Source of the DNA: Sphingobacteriaceae bacterium
GTDB lineage: Bacteria; Bacteroidota; Bacteroidia; Sphingobacteriales; Sphingobacteriaceae
Assembly (NCBI GenBank): GCA_029266635.1
Contig: JAQSWM010000007.1
Coordinates: forward strand, 1 to 64,000
Length of the DNA: 64,000 nucleotides
Reading direction: 5' to 3'
Below are positions 54,562 through 62,008 of this stretch, piece by piece. Positions within the stretch are counted from its first letter, which is position 1, and each line of letters begins with the position of its first letter. The translations under genes were made by a program, and so were the position numbers. The notes under the pieces were generated by a model that did not search any database, was not told where the DNA came from, and saw nothing but the letters and a program-made list of their open reading frames with translations.

Positions 54562-55157
54562 ATGCCCGACCGCGGTTATCAGATCAAAGATCAGTTTGCT
54601 ACATTTTGTAACGTTCGCAGTTGTGCAGTGGGCTGATGTTTTTACACGTAAACAGTATGCCGATATTCTGCTTGATAGCCTTAAGTTCTGTCAGAAAAAC
54701 AAAGGATTAAGGGTGCATGCATGGTGCATCATGCCCAATCATGTTCATTTTATCCTTTCTGCGAGCTCAAAGCCTACCTTATCAGACATTCTCCGGGATC
54801 TTAAAAAGTTTAGTTCATCGGAGATAATAAAGGCTATCAAAGCCAATGCTAATGAGAGCAGGCAAAGCTGGATGCTGTATATTTTTAAAAGTGCCGTGAG
54901 CAAAACAGTCGCAATAACGATTATCAATCTGGCAACAGGATAATCATTCGATGCAATGTGATACAGCAGACATTCTGGAAACAAGAATGGCTTATCTTCA
55001 TGAAAATCCCGTCAGGGCGGGTATTGTACGTTATGAGCAGGATTATATATATTCATCTGGAATAGACTACCACGGCAATTCGAAAGGGCTGATTGAATTG
55101 ATTACTCCTGTTTATGCCTTAATCCGTAGAGCCCTTCGGAACTCTACGGACAGATGA
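54562..55157 (+). pseudogene. Degenerate REP-associated tyrosine transposase (RAYT, Y1/IS200-like)
   Basis: A REP-associated transposase broken by three small indels. The fragments are MPDRGYQIKDQFA (ATG 54562), then from about 54602 HFVTFAVVQWADVF and the HUH motif MPNHVHFILSAS, then GEQNSRNNDYQ in a second frame near 54896, then WQQDNHSMQCDTADILETRM and YLHENPVRAGIVRYE from near 54930. Together they rebuild a full-length RAYT. It contains the HUH motif, while the Tyr-rich segment typical of Y1 enzymes is in the last fragment. It is flanked by REP-like hairpins and is not expected to be active. Confidence 0.85.
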
Positions 55158-55177
55158 GAACTCTACAGACAGATGAG
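55124..55177. repeat. REP-like hairpin with ACAGATGAG repeat
   Basis: A perfect 8-bp stem CCGTAGAG (55124-55131) / CTCTACGG (55142-55149) with a loop around CCCTTCGGAA, followed by ACAGATGAG and a second partial unit AACTCTACAGACAGATGAG. It is the right-hand partner of the hairpin at 54465. The next 230 bp (to the ECF gene) contain no recognised gene. Confidence 0.72.
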
Positions 55178-55411
55178 TGAAGAAGATAACACAACTTTTG
55201 TCGAACCACGCAAGCTTGTAGCCAAGATTCGAACACCAGATCAGGCTCGGCCTTTTTCCCGTCAGAGCCTACTGCACGTGGGCAGCCCTGTGGATTGATC
55301 AATGTCGCCCACAACTGAACCCATGCTATTTTTAGAACCCATCCAAGCCATTTGAATTAACTAAAACTTCGCAGATATATGCTTGTAGTAATAGAACTGA
55401 TTTGAATAGCA

Positions 55412-55984
55412 TTGTTAGCCCAAGTATATATCGCCCCTATCCAAAACCTTTGTCACCAGGGGAACTCTGCTGAACAAGAGTTTGTTGTGAGGTTAAAGAC
55501 AGGTGATAGGAAGGCACTCGCAGAGTTATACGATAACTATTCTGCAGCCTTATATGGAATTATATCCAGGATTGTTATTGTTGATGAAGTTGCGGAGGAT
55601 GTGCTTCAGGAATGTTTTATAAAGGCATGGAAGCATATTGACCAGTACGATCCATCAAAAGGGCGTTTGTTTACATGGCTCGTTAATATCGCCAGAAATT
55701 CTTCCATTGATTACCAGCGCAGTACCCAAAGAAGAAAAGACCGCTGCCAGGAAAAAATTGAAGACAATTTACATAACCTTGAACCCGTCCATCAGCCAAA
55801 TCATGACAGGATAGGCCTCGCAGCATTAGTTAGTTTGCTGGATTGCAAATACAGTGTGTTAATTGAGCTGGTTTACTTTCGTGGATTTACTCACAATGAG
55901 GTTGCAGAACTTTTAAAATTGCCAGTTGGTACGGTGAAAACGCGAGTCAGGAAGGCAGTTCTGCTCTTAAGGCACATGTTTTAA
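55412..55984 (+). CDS. ECF-type RNA polymerase sigma factor
   Basis: A 190-residue sigma-70 family protein. Region 2 is at about 25-95 (EFVVRLKTGDRKALAELYDN, then VLQECFIKAWKHIDQYDPSK, RLFTWLVNIARNSSIDYQR), region 4 at about 135-190 (LIELVYFRGFTHNEVAELLK, LPVGTVKTRVRKAVLLL). It starts at a TTG (55412) because no in-frame Met lies near. No anti-sigma factor (FecR type) is next to it. Its stop codon overlaps the convergent histidine kinase by 4 bp, which places it beside the stressosome operon. Confidence 0.88.
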   Translation: MLAQVYIAPIQNLCHQGNSAEQEFVVRLKTGDRKALAELYDNYSAALYGIISRIVIVDEVAEDVLQECFIKAWKHIDQYDPSKGRLFTWLVNIARNSSIDYQRSTQRRKDRCQEKIEDNLHNLEPVHQPNHDRIGLAALVSLLDCKYSVLIELVYFRGFTHNEVAELLKLPVGTVKTRVRKAVLLLRHMF

Positions 55985-57168
55985 TGCATGAGCACAGGAA
56001 GGGTGAAGCAGAATGTTGATCCGACTCCTTCTTCACTTTCCACCCAAATCTTTCCTCCGTGATCGGTGATTATTTTGGAGGACACATAAAGCCCTACTCC
56101 GAAGCCGTTGAAGCTCTTTGTCACCTGTTCTACCCTATAAAACTTCTTGAAAATTTTATTTAACTCTTCCTGGGACATACCGATCCCCCAGTCCTGAACG
56201 GCTACCATTATCTGATTTTCAGGCGATTTTTTCGTGGATATTTTGATTTGCGGGGCGAATGGCGAGTATTTAGCTGCGTTACTGACAATGTTCATCATCA
56301 CCTGCTCGATTCTCAGTTTATCAATAGAAACATGAACCGATTCGCCGAGCGTTACTGTAAGGTGATGCTCCGGAACTAGAAGCGGCATAATTTCAGTGAT
56401 TTCTTGGAGATAGCTGTTAAATTCTACAGGTTCCTTATTATAATCCGCTTGCCCGTCGCCAACCTTGGAAATATCAAGCAATTGTTGGATGAGAGTTTTC
56501 ATTTTCTGAGCCTGCTGATCCACTTTTTTAATTAAAGCCATGGTTGCAGGAGCACAATCAGTTTTCAAGGCGAGCTGAGCGTAGGCTATTAATATTGTCA
56601 GCGGCGTTTTTAACTCGTGACTGGCTACCGAAAGAAACTCATTTTTTTGCTGACTAAGCTGTTCTGCCAGTAGCAATGCAATTTCGGTTTGTTCGTTATG
56701 TTTAAATAACTGTATGTTTTTTTGACGAACCTCCTCATAGGCGGATGAGGGTGCTACGGTTTTAAAGTAGTTCTTTACTTCAAGCGTTTTGGCCTTATCA
56801 ACACAGGCTGAACGGGGGATGTTCAACTTAAGCTCAATGGTGCCCGTACCATTTTTAATACAAGAGCTAAAGTCAGGCACTAATTTTTGGGCATACTGTA
56901 ATCCTTCCCTTAATGGCTCATCTCCGCCGCTTTGTTTGTAACTTATAATTGCAGCGAGGTTTAGACGGCTTGACTCCGTCTGTATCTCAATACTTGCTAT
57001 TCCATCAGTGGTCTTATCTATTACCTCGCGGCACACCTCAGATACAGCCGTAGCGAAAGCTGTTTGCGTAGACATGGAAAGTCCAAGTAACTCCGCCGCC
57101 TTTATTGACTTTTTATAAGCCAGCGCCAGGTCCATCTCATTTTCCAATGCTACCTTAACTATTTGCAT
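55981..57168 (-). CDS. Histidine kinase with RsbT-like N-terminal domain, last gene of the stressosome operon
   Basis: A cytosolic kinase of 395 residues. The N-terminal 120 residues look like an RsbT/anti-sigma ATPase-type domain (MQIVKVALENEMDLALAYKK, ELLGLSMSTQTAFATAVSEV), followed by HisKA with His184 in FLSVASHELKTPLTIL and an HATPase (NIVSNAAKYSPFAP, QDWGIGMSQEE, FGVGLYVSSK). It overlaps the PP2C gene by 10 bp, so both are translated from one transcript with rsbRST. It replaces the sigma-B branch as the presumable output. No receiver is adjacent, but an ECF sigma gene lies convergently at its 3' end. Confidence 0.87.
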   Translation of the reverse strand: MQIVKVALENEMDLALAYKKSIKAAELLGLSMSTQTAFATAVSEVCREVIDKTTDGIASIEIQTESSRLNLAAIISYKQSGGDEPLREGLQYAQKLVPDFSSCIKNGTGTIELKLNIPRSACVDKAKTLEVKNYFKTVAPSSAYEEVRQKNIQLFKHNEQTEIALLLAEQLSQQKNEFLSVASHELKTPLTILIAYAQLALKTDCAPATMALIKKVDQQAQKMKTLIQQLLDISKVGDGQADYNKEPVEFNSYLQEITEIMPLLVPEHHLTVTLGESVHVSIDKLRIEQVMMNIVSNAAKYSPFAPQIKISTKKSPENQIMVAVQDWGIGMSQEELNKIFKKFYRVEQVTKSFNGFGVGLYVSSKIITDHGGKIWVESEEGVGSTFCFTLPVLMH

Positions 57169-58184
57169 AACCGCTGGTTGATTTTAGTCATGATGACAGA
57201 CATATCATCGGTTCGACGACCATATTGTTTATAAATTGCAGCAGCTTGTACTGAAAGGTCACAACGTGTGATTCCGGAGAACTGTGTCAAGTCCCATTGC
57301 GATTTCAGACCGTCGCTGCACAAAGTTAATTGATGAAAATCTTCAACAGCTATTAATTGATCAGAAATTGTGTTTGGAATGTTGTGTCCTATGATGCCAT
57401 TGTAGGACATCAGATTTCTTATTTCAAGAAAGTTTGACATCCGTGTTGCGATGTTTCCTACACCTGCCATTTGCCATCGTTTCAACTTAAAATCAAATAC
57501 GATTACAACAGCAACCATCCCCCGGGTCTGTTTTATGGAGCTGTGAATATATTTGATAATCTTTGACGGGGTATTGTGCGGGCATGATTTGAAAGAGTTG
57601 ATGCCTTCGTTAATTGCGTAGTTGGCCTCAGGGCCGTGTCCCAGGCCATCGGCTAAAAGTAGTTTAAAGTGCGTTTCTGTTAGCTTGTAATAGTAACCGT
57701 CGCCACTGGTTACCTGTCCGGGCATGCTAAGAACCAGCGGGCGCACATCAACCAGCTTCGATTGGCTTGCCCTGGCGGGCCATTTATATAATCGGCTAAG
57801 CAAAATTGTTCCCCAACCTTTTTGGGAATAGATGTCAAATTCGGTGGATAACCTCTTAATGCTGCCTAATCCCACGCCCATTGTACCAGTGGTAGAAATT
57901 CCGTCAATCATCATCCTTGAAACATCTGTCATGCCCGGCCCTTCGTCAATGCAGATCAGTTCCAAGAAATCCTCCCCATTGTCTTTCAACAAGCCGCATA
58001 GGATTTCGCCACCCTTAGTGTATTTGTGGAGATTTGATGTCAATTCTGATAAAATCAAAGCCAGGTCGTCTAACTTTCTTTTATCAAAACCGGCTTTTAC
58101 CGCAAATTGATGTATATCTTTCTTTAGAATTGAAAAATAGCTGCGATCGTTAGCCGGATAACGTAAATGTGTTGCATCAACCAT
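57159..58184 (-). CDS. Fused RsbT-like ATPase / SpoIIE-type PP2C phosphatase (RsbX/RsbU-like)
   Basis: A 341-residue protein in two parts. Residues 1-135 form an RsbT/HATPase-type domain (LDDLALILSELTSNLHKYTK, DEGPGMTDVSRMMIDGIST, MGVGLGSIKRL), residues 140-341 a SpoIIE/PP2C phosphatase (GDGYYYKLTETHFKLLLADG, LGHGPEANYA, LTLCSDGLKSQW, RTDDMSVIMTK). Asp residues in SGDGYYY, LADG and TDDMS are the metal ligands. In stressosome modules such a phosphatase resets RsbR/RsbS. It overlaps the rsbT frame by 8 bp upstream and the kinase by 10 bp downstream. Confidence 0.87.
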   Translation of the reverse strand: MVDATHLRYPANDRSYFSILKKDIHQFAVKAGFDKRKLDDLALILSELTSNLHKYTKGGEILCGLLKDNGEDFLELICIDEGPGMTDVSRMMIDGISTTGTMGVGLGSIKRLSTEFDIYSQKGWGTILLSRLYKWPARASQSKLVDVRPLVLSMPGQVTSGDGYYYKLTETHFKLLLADGLGHGPEANYAINEGINSFKSCPHNTPSKIIKYIHSSIKQTRGMVAVVIVFDFKLKRWQMAGVGNIATRMSNFLEIRNLMSYNGIIGHNIPNTISDQLIAVEDFHQLTLCSDGLKSQWDLTQFSGITRCDLSVQAAAIYKQYGRRTDDMSVIMTKINQRLCK

Positions 58185-58564
58185 TCGCCCACTTCAAAAT
58201 GGTTATACGTGTGCCTTTTCCCAATTCGCTTTGAATGTCGAATTCGCTTGCCAATCGTTTTGCCCCAGGTAAACCGAGTCCCATGCTTCTACCGGTGGTA
58301 TAGCCATCTTCCATAGCCCGCCCTATGTCCGCGATTTCCGGGCCGCAATCTGTAAAAGTTACCCTTACTCCTGTATCCCGTCCTTTGGAAACTATCTCAA
58401 TGACAGTTTCCCCGCCGTTTCCATATCTTAGCATATTTCTCAACTATTTCACTCGCAGCCGTTATCAGCTTTGTTTGATTTACAAGGCCCATTTTTATTT
58501 TTACCGCGTTTTCTTTCACCATGTTCCGGAAAGCAACAACGTCCTGTTCACGCATAATTTCCAT
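58177..58564 (-). pseudogene. rsbT: rsbT serine kinase, split by a single-base frameshift
   Basis: RsbT switches the stressosome by phosphorylating RsbR and RsbS. The first frame (ATG 58564, MEIMREQDVVAFRNMVKENA to TAASEIV) covers the N-terminal 40 residues; the second resumes RNMLRYGNGGETVIEIVSKG, FTDCGPEIADIGRAMEDGY, TTGRSMGLGLPGAKRLASEF and ends at 58177. The change occurs at about 58441 (GTTGAGAAA where GTTAGAAA would keep frame): one extra G. The sequence on both sides is conserved, the start is one base after rsbS and the end overlaps the phosphatase. Sequencing error is a serious alternative; the second half could only start from a weak TTG. Confidence 0.82.
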
Positions 58565-58565
58565 G

Positions 58566-58973
58566 CTATCTCTGGTAAGAGGCAGGAGGCCCATCCTGTG
58601 CTGGATCATTGGCGGGTTTGATTATTGACTTTAACAATGCCATTCCTCGTTCCACGTTTAATGCTGTATAAACACCATTAAGTGGCAAGCCTAACTCAAC
58701 AAGCGTGATAGCAATAGCAGGCTGCATGCCTACAACAACAGTCTCCGACTCCAGAAGCTTACACATACTGGCGATGTTCCCAAAAATCCTTCCCATAAAC
58801 GAATCCACTATACTAACAGCTGAAATATCAATAAGAACGCCCTTGGCCGATGTTTTCTGTACCATCTTTACCAAATCCTGCTCAAGGTCTAATGCAAGCC
58901 GGTCATATAGGTCCACCTGGATGGTCACTAGTAAAAACGGCCCCATTTTCAAGATAGGAATACGTTCCATCAA
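58566..58973 (-). CDS. rsbS: RsbS STAS-domain stressosome protein
   Basis: A 135-residue single STAS-domain scaffold protein. IPILKMGPFLLVTIQVDLYD at the front and the phosphorylation segment DISAVSIVDSFMGRIF with Ser58 in the position of the RsbT target. It ends in an extended tail (SIIKPANDPAQDGPP). It starts one base after the rsbR stop codon. RsbS mixed with RsbR forms the stressosome core that binds RsbT. Confidence 0.92.
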   Translation of the reverse strand: MMERIPILKMGPFLLVTIQVDLYDRLALDLEQDLVKMVQKTSAKGVLIDISAVSIVDSFMGRIFGNIASMCKLLESETVVVGMQPAIAITLVELGLPLNGVYTALNVERGMALLKSIIKPANDPAQDGPPASYQR

Positions 58974-58974
58974 A

Positions 58975-59829
58975 TTATTCCGGTTTAAATACCGCCACTT
59001 TCCGCACTTCCAGTTTGAGCGATTTTAACGCATACTGCAAAGCACTAGCCAGGGAAGCCTTCGTAATTATCTGCGACAGGTCAATACCTAAATGCACAAT
59101 GGTTTGAGCAATCTCCGGCCGGATGCCGCTGATTATACAATCAGCCCCCATTAGCCTCGTTGCGCTTACTGTTTTCAGCAAATGTTGAGCTACCAGCGAA
59201 TCGACGGTCGGCACTCCTGATATATCAAGAATAGCGATGCTGCTACCAGTTTCGACTATTTCCTGCAACAGGTTTTCCATCACCACCTGGGTGCGTGCGC
59301 TATCAAGCGTGCCTATGATTGGAAGAACCAGAATCCCATCCCAAACCTTAATTACCGGCGTAGAAATATCAGTTATCTCGCTTGTTTGGCGCAGAATGAT
59401 TTCCTCACGGCCTTGAATGAAAGTTTCAAAAGTTAAAATAGTGAAGTTGTCAAGCAAACGGCTTAACTTCATGCTTTCTTCAAACAACTCATTTACGTTA
59501 GATGAACTTCTTTTGGATATCTCCAGCAACGCTTCTTTCAAACTCAAAATGAAATTTCCGGTTTCCCGGGGACTATAGCCCTGCCTTGCCCGTGAAATCG
59601 AAATTCCTCCGAGCAGTTCAATCACTTTGTCAAAGTCTGGTGAATCGCTGTTATTGATATTGTTTTCGTTGAGGTTATCAACCAGGGCGTTAACCAGTTC
59701 TTCAGACTGTGCTCTCAACTCATCGTTGCTAATTAAGTCCTCTCGCAGGCCTGAGTCCGCTAACTGATTTTTCATCCATAACTCAAGGATTTCACTCTTC
59801 CGCTTTTTAAGCGCAATGTTTACTGACAT
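58975..59829 (-). CDS. rsbR: RsbR stressosome sensor (N-terminal helical domain plus STAS)
   Basis: A 284-residue stressosome protein. N-terminal 1-150 is the helical RsbR sensory domain (SEILELWMKNQLADSG, LGGISISRARQGYSPRETGN), C-terminal 155-284 is STAS: VWDGILVLPIIGTLDSART, LDISGVPTVDSLVAQHLLK with Ser211 (replacing the usual Thr), and GIRPEIAQTIVHLGIDL with Thr243. These are the two phosphorylation positions of RsbR. It is the first gene of rsbR-rsbS-rsbT-PP2C-kinase. Ligand or signal unknown. Confidence 0.92.
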   Translation of the reverse strand: MSVNIALKKRKSEILELWMKNQLADSGLREDLISNDELRAQSEELVNALVDNLNENNINNSDSPDFDKVIELLGGISISRARQGYSPRETGNFILSLKEALLEISKRSSSNVNELFEESMKLSRLLDNFTILTFETFIQGREEIILRQTSEITDISTPVIKVWDGILVLPIIGTLDSARTQVVMENLLQEIVETGSSIAILDISGVPTVDSLVAQHLLKTVSATRLMGADCIISGIRPEIAQTIVHLGIDLSQIITKASLASALQYALKSLKLEVRKVAVFKPE

Positions 59830-59936
59830 GGAATTTTATTTTTTATTTTAAAGAATATACAAATATTATTCGACAGTCTAATCGCTAAGCGAAATAATAT
59901 TTTACATGTCTGATGCAAGCCCTTGTTTAAACCTTT

Positions 59937-59972
59937 AAAAAGTTGCTCAGGAATCGCCTGGGCAACTTTTTT
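59937..59972 (-). terminator. Terminator of the OmpA-family gene
   Basis: A 13-14 bp stem with one mismatch around AAGTTGCTCAGG and CCTGGGCAACTT, T runs on both sides; it lies 12 bp after the OmpA stop codon on the minus strand and could act in both directions. Confidence 0.72.
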
Positions 59973-59984
59973 ACATTATTCGGC

Positions 59985-61931
59985 TTAGCGGGCGTTGGCC
60001 GGCACAATATCTATAATGACCGTTCTGTTATAGAATCGCTCTTCCGGCAGGCTATTATCGAACGGCGAATGGCTTAAATCTTCTCCAAATCCCAGAGTCT
60101 CGAACTTCACGTTATTCTTTCCTGAACCCGACAAAGCATTCTCCAGAATTTTCTGGGTCTGTAGCGCTCTGTCGTGAGACAAACTGTGATTATATCCATC
60201 TTCCCCAATAATATCTGTGTGGCCGTGTATTATTACCGTTGAACCGGATGAAATAGATGGTGAAACTATGGTTGTGAGGAATTTATTATAAGATGCTATT
60301 GTATTGGCTTTATTGAAATCAAACAAAACACTGTAGCGGAAGCCTTTTTGCACAGCTTCTTTCTGCCTGTCCAACCTGATAGTGCTCTCTTTTCTGATAG
60401 TTAGCCCGTTTTTCGTTTCTCCCGTCATAGCAATCTTGTAATTTCCGCTGGGATTATTTCCAAGAATTGTTTTTCCGGAAATGCTTTGTTCATCTCCCGT
60501 AAAGGGACCATAATGCTGAACGGCACCCCTCTCATCTGTAACATCAATATTCCAGGATTTTAGCATCTCATTGCCGCCATCAACATTAAATATTACATGG
60601 CTGTCCAGAGGATCAGTTTGTGTAGCCAGTATAGAAACGGGCTTCATCATTCCGCCTCCAACTTCCAGTAACAGTTCAGGAGATTCGCTCGCAATATCAA
60701 CTCGACGGTCGCCCTCACGAAGCAATGAAAGCTCTTTGGTGCCACCCGGCTGCTCTGACGGATTAAGAGGTTTTACACGGCCATTTGTTGCGATTCTTGA
60801 GCCCTCTATCCCAAAATTGCTCACTAAATACGATTTAACAGCTTCCGCCATTTTCCTGCCGTCCGGAGCTCCGGTTAAGGAGGCTCCGCTGAGCGAAATA
60901 GATGCACCCGGGTTTGAACGCAAACGGTCTCCGATAATATTCAGGATATTGTGGTAAACGTTTAATTGTCTTACGGAGCGTCCACTGATATTTGTAGTTT
61001 GTTCCTTCTCTAATCCGGCTTCTCTGAACCGTGCCGCATCTTCCTGTGAAAGCAAAATGTATCTGTTTGGGATCTCGGTTGATCCTTCATTAAAAAATAC
61101 CGAATTGCGCAAAGGCAATGTTTCACTCATAACCCGGCTTGCGGCCACTGCCTTTGGCTCGCGAACAGAAAAAACGATGCCCCGTTCTGCAACAGTTGCA
61201 ATTGCGGGCCGGTCTTGTTCCGTCACAGCCGGCCCCTTGCCAAATTTCAGAGCGATGCCGGTCCGTATTGTTGCTACAGACCATGTTTCTATTGACCTTG
61301 GATTTTGACCAATGTTAGGATGAAACGAGAGAAAGGGCGAAAGGCTTATCTTGCTGGTACTGGATGGTGACGAAATGATATGGTCATACCCAACCCCAGC
61401 CTGGCCCGAGAAAATGGTTTTTCGAGTTGCACTGAATTCTGAATTCGTGTTTGGTTGCTTAAGTTGTGTGTAAGCAAAGTCGTTCTTCAGATTAAAAGCC
61501 ACCCGTGGTCCTGCGAAGAAGAAAAACTGAGATTTTTCAAATCCTATCCTGACACTCGGTTCAACTGTAACATATTTAGTCTCGGCAGTTAGGGTGGCCG
61601 GACAATTACAAGGCGCCACCACATCACGGAACTTAGCACCGCGACTGTCGTACCCTGCATTTAACATTGCTCCCCACCTCCGCCCCGGGCGATATTCCAT
61701 TAGAACAGAACCAAAAGGCCTTACACCTATCCCTTTATGAAAAGCAGTAGGTACAATCAGGGAGTTGTTCATGCGTTGAGTAAAGCCATCGTAAAAGTTT
61801 AGGTTAGCGGCTCCTGATATACCAAACCACCATGGCGACTGGGCAACCTGTGCATTAGCTGCGCTTTTTGAGAGGACAAGGACCAGTAAACAGATGGCGA
61901 GCCTTTGTAATATTTTATTTATCGTGGACAT
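59985..61931 (-). CDS. OmpA-family outer-membrane protein
   Basis: A 648-residue protein with a signal peptide (MSTINKILQRLAICLLVLVL, ending AANAQ) from the ATG 61931. N-terminal about 30-240: beta-barrel or OmpW/porin-like segment (ISGAANLNFYDGFTQRMNNS, YRPGRRWGAMLNAGYDSRGA). The middle contains an OmpA-like segment (LRSNPGASISLSGASLTGAP, SNFGIEGSRIATNG). The C terminus has the peptidoglycan-binding domain (SVLFDFNKANTIASYNKFL, IIHGHTDIIGEDGYNHSLSH, RALQTQKILENAL). It probably anchors the outer membrane to peptidoglycan. Upstream is the ice-binding-like gene, with a terminator hairpin between. Confidence 0.85.
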   Translation of the reverse strand: MSTINKILQRLAICLLVLVLSKSAANAQVAQSPWWFGISGAANLNFYDGFTQRMNNSLIVPTAFHKGIGVRPFGSVLMEYRPGRRWGAMLNAGYDSRGAKFRDVVAPCNCPATLTAETKYVTVEPSVRIGFEKSQFFFFAGPRVAFNLKNDFAYTQLKQPNTNSEFSATRKTIFSGQAGVGYDHIISSPSSTSKISLSPFLSFHPNIGQNPRSIETWSVATIRTGIALKFGKGPAVTEQDRPAIATVAERGIVFSVREPKAVAASRVMSETLPLRNSVFFNEGSTEIPNRYILLSQEDAARFREAGLEKEQTTNISGRSVRQLNVYHNILNIIGDRLRSNPGASISLSGASLTGAPDGRKMAEAVKSYLVSNFGIEGSRIATNGRVKPLNPSEQPGGTKELSLLREGDRRVDIASESPELLLEVGGGMMKPVSILATQTDPLDSHVIFNVDGGNEMLKSWNIDVTDERGAVQHYGPFTGDEQSISGKTILGNNPSGNYKIAMTGETKNGLTIRKESTIRLDRQKEAVQKGFRYSVLFDFNKANTIASYNKFLTTIVSPSISSGSTVIIHGHTDIIGEDGYNHSLSHDRALQTQKILENALSGSGKNNVKFETLGFGEDLSHSPFDNSLPEERFYNRTVIIDIVPANAR

Positions 61932-61970
61932 AGTTTTTTGTTTTAGAATAAGAATAGAGATGAAATCAGA

Positions 61971-61997
61971 ACTCTCCTGCCGCAAAGGCAGGAGAGT
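61971..61997 (-). terminator. Hairpin after the ice-binding-like gene
   Basis: A perfect 11-bp inverted repeat ACTCTCCTGCC/GGCAGGAGAGT with a 5-base loop, 12 bp after the stop codon of the 62009 gene. The following minus-strand sequence is only moderately T-rich, so termination may be partial. Confidence 0.6.
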
Positions 61998-62008
61998 TGA
62001 TTTTATGA

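Noticed and set aside
55213-55300. A tRNA-like GATTCGAAC (T-loop-like) sequence near the RAYT remnant
   Set aside because: Neither strand gives a T-arm with a five-pair stem or an acceptor stem, so it is not a tRNA and too weak to call a tRNA-derived attachment site.
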